Shown piece after piece: positions 59,349 to 64,000 of a DNA stretch of 64,000 bases. The stretch comes from Neospora caninum Liverpool. Taxonomy: Eukaryota > Apicomplexa > Conoidasida > Eucoccidiorida > Sarcocystidae. Position 1 is the first letter of the stretch. Each line of letters starts with the position of its first letter. The stretch lies in assembly GCF_000208865.1 (NCBI RefSeq), contig NC_018397.1, forward strand, positions 1,054,001 through 1,118,000, read 5' to 3'. The notes under the pieces were generated by a model. It saw only the letters and a program-made list of their open reading frames with translations, did no database searches and was not told the DNA's origin. Both the position numbers and the translations under genes were made by a program.

Positions 59349-62319
59349 TTACCGAATTCGGTCCCTATCGTGTGGATTGTTGAGCTGGAATATTGACGCC
59401 CTGCTTCTTGAACGGCTTTTACTGCGTAGGGTGAGACCTGCAAAACATCTCGAGTCGGCATCGTGCCTTTCGCAGGAAGGTCTGGATATTCTAGAGGAGG
59501 AAACCCTGCGCATGAGATAACGCGAAAAGGTGAAGAAACGCATGATCAATAGAGAGATGTGGGGCAGAACTGACCAGGCATATGTATCGACAGACAACTC
59601 CACGCGAAGACACATGTGTAGAGAGACGAATGAACTTACTCGGACATGCACATGCATAAATAGCGCAAACAGAGCCTGCAGAAGTCGTGTGCACTCGTCA
59701 AAGTTCAGCAAGCTGCTCGCACGTGTCCAAACAGCTTGAATACCGACAAGGGGAAAAAAGCGGCAGACCGAGACTGCAGCGGCGCAACGAAAACCGCATC
59801 CCGCGAGACACACAGAGAGATTTCCTGCGAGCGTCTGAGGAAGACACGCACAGACGAAACATGCAACGAATGCCGAAAGAGAGACATAGGCAGACATAGA
59901 CTCACACACTGCTTTGCAGATGATCCCGAAAAGAAGCATTACCAAGATTCCCGTTAACAGCGCCGCTCCGCCCCTGTAAGCAGAAACCAAAAGCTGAAGA
60001 CACGCGGATGGAGAGCCCGACTACAGAATACAGCACATGAGGTGAAAAGAAAGCAGGAAGAGAGGATGTATGTATCCGTCTGCTGATGTGAAACCGAAAT
60101 AAATTGAGTACCGTATGAGAAGAAGTTTATGACATCACAGAAGACAACACCGAAGACGAAAATGACCCCTACAGACAAAAATAGTGAGCCGTGAAGTATT
60201 CTCTAAGAAGCCAAGATGCCCTTGGAAATGAAGGCAATTCATTTTGCAGTCGAAGCTGGCCGTAGCGAGTTGCTACCCAGATATGGAGCCAATCCTCGGA
60301 TATTCACATATATGGTAGTCGCTAATCAATCACAGAATATGAAAAACGTAGCCTTTGGAGTTGCTTCTCATTCGATCCGTGGCACACAATCAAGGCGGCT
60401 TGATCACTTTATACGTGTCTACATGTATATATAGAGAGAGACATTGACGGATATAAGTCTGTAAACATGGATGTATAGACAGATATATATATATATATAT
60501 AAATTGACGATGCGAGACAAAAAAGAAAAGGGGCACACGCACATTTCCTCAACGTTCCATTTGTATACCATATCTCTGTCTACAAAATTTGGGTGCGAAA
60601 TGTGCAACCTGGAGTACGAGAAAAGTATGCACTGGGAAGAATGAAAATGCACATGTCAAATACTGGAGGCACTGTAGAGGACACAGACGAAGCAAGTGGC
60701 TCGCAGGCTATAAAACAACGCATCCCTTCAAGTGAAAAAAACCTGCGGGGAGCGACAAATCCCGTTGGTACGCCTCCGAAAAGCAAAACAACGTAGAACG
60801 AGTTACTATGTACACAGAAGGGACACAACCTGTCAAACGAAGAAATAAAGTGGGGTTTCCCCGTGATGTGACTTAACGATACGCTAAAAGATGCCCAAGG
60901 GCAAACGAGAAGCAAGCGCTGAAAAACCTGAGCACGCCCAAGTCTGGGCAAGAACGGCATCGCAGAAAACTTACGAAACCAAAAAGAGGACCAGCAGCTT
61001 GATATCATTATCTTTGCGCCATGCAGCCAAGCGGGCACAAATCTGCTGAGGCAGTGCAGTGCCTCTCGCGGCAGAACAAATAAAGCTCGCGTGAACTTCC
61101 TGTCTCGCGAACCACGCGTGAATCGACAAAATCAGACCTGTAGGAAAAAGAAGAAACTCTCGGAAACAACAGTCGTTCTCTTGTTTTTTTTTTGGTGGCT
61201 TGCTTGGGCAATCACCCACATGGTAACACACAGCTTTCAATCTGTCTTCGGCACGCGATGTTCACAGAGACAGGGGGCAGCTGTAGATGGGAACGAGCAC
61301 CACCCAGGCATTTACATAGAGGAAGAAGCAGAAGAAAAACTTTCAAACTACACCTGACCTGAACAGATCTACGAAATACCGACTGGGAAGGGAGGTGCAT
61401 ACATGGATGCACAGGTGGATACATATAAGATTGATTTGTATATTCTGACATATGCATCTGTATATGTTTGTGTATTAATGCACCGCATGTATGTGTCCAC
61501 TTGAAGAACAGGTGCACATGTGTACGCGATGAAGCCGTAACTGTGAGGGGGGGGGGGCAGAAACGCTTACTAGTAGCTGTGAAACTTGCGGAGACGCAGG
61601 CAGCCAAGTAGAACACCCAGTTCGCCGCCAAGGCAGTCTCGCGCTTTGCCTGCCGAAACGCAAGAAAAACTATAAATATTCAAGAGGCGGCTATATCCGT
61701 GTCTGGTAAAAGTGTAGGTCCTATCAACCATATCAGCAGTTAGGAAAAATAGAAAGAGATGTGAAAGCGCACACAACAGACGAGGAGCCACGGATGAAAC
61801 AGGACGAGAAGAAACGGAGGAGAGAGGCGAAGACGCTGAAGTGGGGAAGATGAAAAAGGGAAGACCGAATCGGCGGGTAGATGAATGAAAACTTCCCAAC
61901 GCCACTGAACGAGGATAAACGTGCATACTAAAAGCGCGAACAAGCGTTAAATAGACGGAGAAAAGACGAACTGAGAAAAGACAAGCGGAAGAAAATCAGT
62001 GTGTCGGTAAACGAGGATGACAAAAAGAGACTCGTCTTACATCCTTCACGACGCGTATCGCTGCTATGCATGAAGAGACAAACGTCAGGATGCCGAGGGC
62101 AAACGAAATTGGAAGAAATATGCTTCCTAAACTCGTCCGCGGCGGATACCAGAGTGTCGATTGCGATTCGACGCCCTCTTGAGTTGGATAGTCGGGCCGA
62201 CCGATGTCAAACATAGTCGTTATCCAGTCCATGGCGATGTAGAGTGTGGCGAAGAGAGACAGAAATGCAATACAGATAGGAACCCAAAAGGATGCCTGCC
62301 TACTGCCTAACACACCCAT
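59349..62319 (-). CDS. Four-transmembrane-segment protein, unidentified
   Basis: Five minus-strand exons: 62319..62041, 61649..61571, 61137..60975, 59973..59906 and 59437..59349, phases 0, 1, 2, 1, about 225 residues. All donors are GTAAG or GTGAGT. Four hydrophobic segments are seen: WVPICIAFLSLFATLYIAM (about 12-30), SIFLPISFALGILTFVSSC (about 67-85), NWVFYLAACVSASFTATSLI and IKLLVLFLVSGGAALLTGIL running on to GIIC. The first loop has DIGRPDYPTQEGVESQSTLW; the second loop is short and basic; between segments 3 and 4 lies a 45-residue stretch with two cysteines. The tail is Arg/Ser-rich (RSKSRSRSRAS). The pattern is tetraspan-like but lacks a CCG motif, so I do not call it a tetraspanin. If the donor six bases earlier (GCA|GTG) is used, a different tail through 59106..59021 is also in phase. 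Confidence 0.6.
60484..60501. repeat. (TA)n microsatellite in an intron
   Basis: TA run inside the large intron 3 of the four-transmembrane gene. Confidence 0.9.
61547..61557. repeat. Poly-G tract beside a splice donor
   Basis: Eleven G residues in intron 2 of the four-transmembrane gene, about 14 bases inside from the exon 2 donor. On the transcribed strand it reads as poly-C. Confidence 0.85.
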
Positions 62320-64000
62320 GATTTCGCGGAAGACTTCGCGACACACTGAGCTCTTATCTGCCTTAACTAATCGGTGTCCGCGATGTCTCTTCTTGTATGC
62401 CCTTTTGGTTATCGATCTTCTTCCTCTGCCAATGGTCTCATCCTCACACGTCCCTCCTCCTAATCTTTCTTTGGATTCTCCCTTCGCTTTGCTTCTTCCT
62501 CCCCTGTCCGGGCCTTTCTTTCGCGGAATCCCGTTTCGTCGTCCTCGGAGGCTACTTCTTCGTGTTTCTCTGTTCTTTTTGTGGCTCTTCGTGTCCTCGT
62601 TCTTCGTCTGTCACTCCTCTCCTCCCCTTCTTCGTCTCCTTCTCTAAACCTGAAGTTCAACTTTCCTGCGTCTCTTGCGAAGAAAAAATCTACAAAACTA
62701 ATTGCGTCCCCTCAACTTCCCTTCGACGAAAGTCAAGTCACCAACTACGCTCAGACGACACGCAAGACGCAAACTGAATGTCCGTATTTGTTGCTTCCTC
62801 CAAGAAGAAGAAACTCAAAAAAAGGCATTTGTCTACAAATTTACGAATTCAAAGCGAAAAATCGCCACAACAACTTCCTATCCAATGCACAATACACTTG
62901 TGGCGACACCTGATTACACACAAATATCCACTTGGACACATCCAATACGCATACATGTTGCCGGACGCAAGTGACCGAATATCGAACTCGAGCCGCTACT
63001 CGGCCTCGTTGAGTGCCCTCGCGCGGCACCCGTGGAACTGTGGAATTTTCTTCGGCGGGGGGGTTGGACAGAATGGCTGTCACCTCCTTCCAAGGGCGTA
63101 TCTTAACAGAGACAAATGAAGGGGAGGAGGGCTAAAAACAAATAGGGACGGCAAAACCGACATTACTACAATTCATATGTGTAACAATAATCATGTTCTA
63201 TCGACGGGCTGCAAGGACAGTTGCCAAATCCTCCCCTTCCACCGCTTGTCACTCTCTCGGCAGAGGCAGCAGCCTCACAAAGCAGCCTGGCATCCCCAGC
63301 ATATATCGGTATTAAAAATATCGGTATAATGCAGTTTCGGTATGCTAGATCAAAACCCGCAAAAAGAATCTGATGTTCACAGCTGCAGCCACATCGTTGC
63401 TGCCGGACGACCGAGAACTATCGCTTGGATGCACATGACCAGTACTGCACGCGTGAAATTGGTGATTTTAGACGAGCGTTCCCCAGGGACACTTTCCAAT
63501 GACCTGGACAGAAGGAGAGGAAGAAAAGTCCATTGCTTTATCTCGGGTAAGTGCAGGGAGAGATGAGGAATCGTGGGACAGCCCGAGACGCGGATCCTCG
63601 CTGGATTGACCTCGTTGGCGGGCGACTAGGGGTTCACAGGTGACCGTGCGAGCCTCATGAAATCGCGCCGTTTCCACGCGTTTTCAGAGGAAAATGCAGA
63701 TTTCCTAAGTACCCAGAATTGTACACCGCAAGCACAGATTTGCAAGAACGCGAAAGTTGTGGAAGGGCATTATCTCATGGTAAGACTCGGCGACGCACTT
63801 GTATTTTTATTGCAGCTGTGTAAGTCATTTTGCAGGCACCAGCGAGCGGACAGCGAGGGGGGGGGGGGGGGGGGGGGCACACGTGTGCTGCAAACAGTAG
63901 CCGAATGCGTTGTTCCCCAACAGCTCGATTGGCCTGCAAAAAACGCACACGCACACACAAGTACCCCGCAGGTCTGGAGGACCGCATATGTATGTATGTT
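62320..64000. other. Upstream region of the four-transmembrane gene and right window edge
   Basis: The first 300 bases are the probable 5' flank of the minus-strand gene; on the plus strand they are CT-rich (62400-62650). Plus frames such as 62246..62647 are composition artefacts of that tract. No gene recognised to the window end. Confidence 0.45.
63857..63877. repeat. Poly-G tract
   Basis: Twenty-one consecutive G residues, intergenic, close to the window edge. Confidence 0.95.

Noticed and set aside
60120..60178. An extra hydrophobic exon (VIFVFGVVFCDVINFF) in the four-transmembrane gene
   Set aside because: Its phase does not fit between exons 3 and 4, which already join in phase without it.

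Overview
The window looks like nuclear DNA of a tissue-cyst-forming coccidian (Toxoplasma/Hammondia/Neospora type). Supporting signs are intron-rich genes with GT-AG introns of a few hundred bases, start contexts such as CAAAATG, proteins padded with Ser/Glu/Ala runs, many (TA)n microsatellites in introns, and a mitochondrial ATP synthase Fo subunit a that is encoded here with a targeting leader. The species itself is inferred, not proven. Gene models below were built by hand from reading frame, splice signals and phase agreement. There is one 100-N assembly gap (1805-1904).

Layout. (1) 1-6 kb: the 3' end of a plus-strand coiled-coil gene, then a minus-strand ZNF830/CCDC16-like splicing-type protein. 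(2) 6-13.9 kb: gene-poor DNA holding one minus-strand member of a secreted cysteine-rich repeat family and one arm of a dispersed inverted repeat. (3) 13.9-24.5 kb: a very large minus-strand gene whose C-terminal third is a SERAC1-like alpha/beta hydrolase. (4) 28.1-30.4 kb: a plus-strand gene for mitochondrial ATP synthase Fo subunit a. (5) 30.4-43.3 kb: an accessory island with two plus-strand members of the same cysteine-rich family, a decayed fragment upstream, large direct repeats, an insertion seen by comparing two repeat copies, duplicated promoter-like blocks and a possible orphan exon. It is followed by an AT-rich stretch (43.3-44.1 kb). (6) 45.4-50 kb: a plus-strand polytopic membrane protein. 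(7) 54.1-57.0 kb: IMP4, the U3 snoRNP Brix protein, solved over five exons including one GC-AG intron. (8) 59.3-62.3 kb: a minus-strand four-transmembrane protein with five phase-consistent exons. The ends and gaps are intergenic, with microsatellites and homopolymers.

The most interesting part is the cysteine-rich family. Three members share one exon plan: a signal-peptide exon, a long exon, an exon of exactly 79 nt and a final exon, with intron phases 1, 0, 1. They encode two or three copies of a unit of about 95 residues marked by a WRC[YF] motif and a CxxxCG motif. In the two tandem copies, introns 2 and 3 are almost identical while the flanking coding sequence has diverged strongly. That pattern suggests recent duplication or gene conversion plus diversifying selection on a secreted protein. 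The housekeeping genes around the island (IMP4, ATP synthase a, SERAC1-like, ZNF830-like) show no sign of working together with it.
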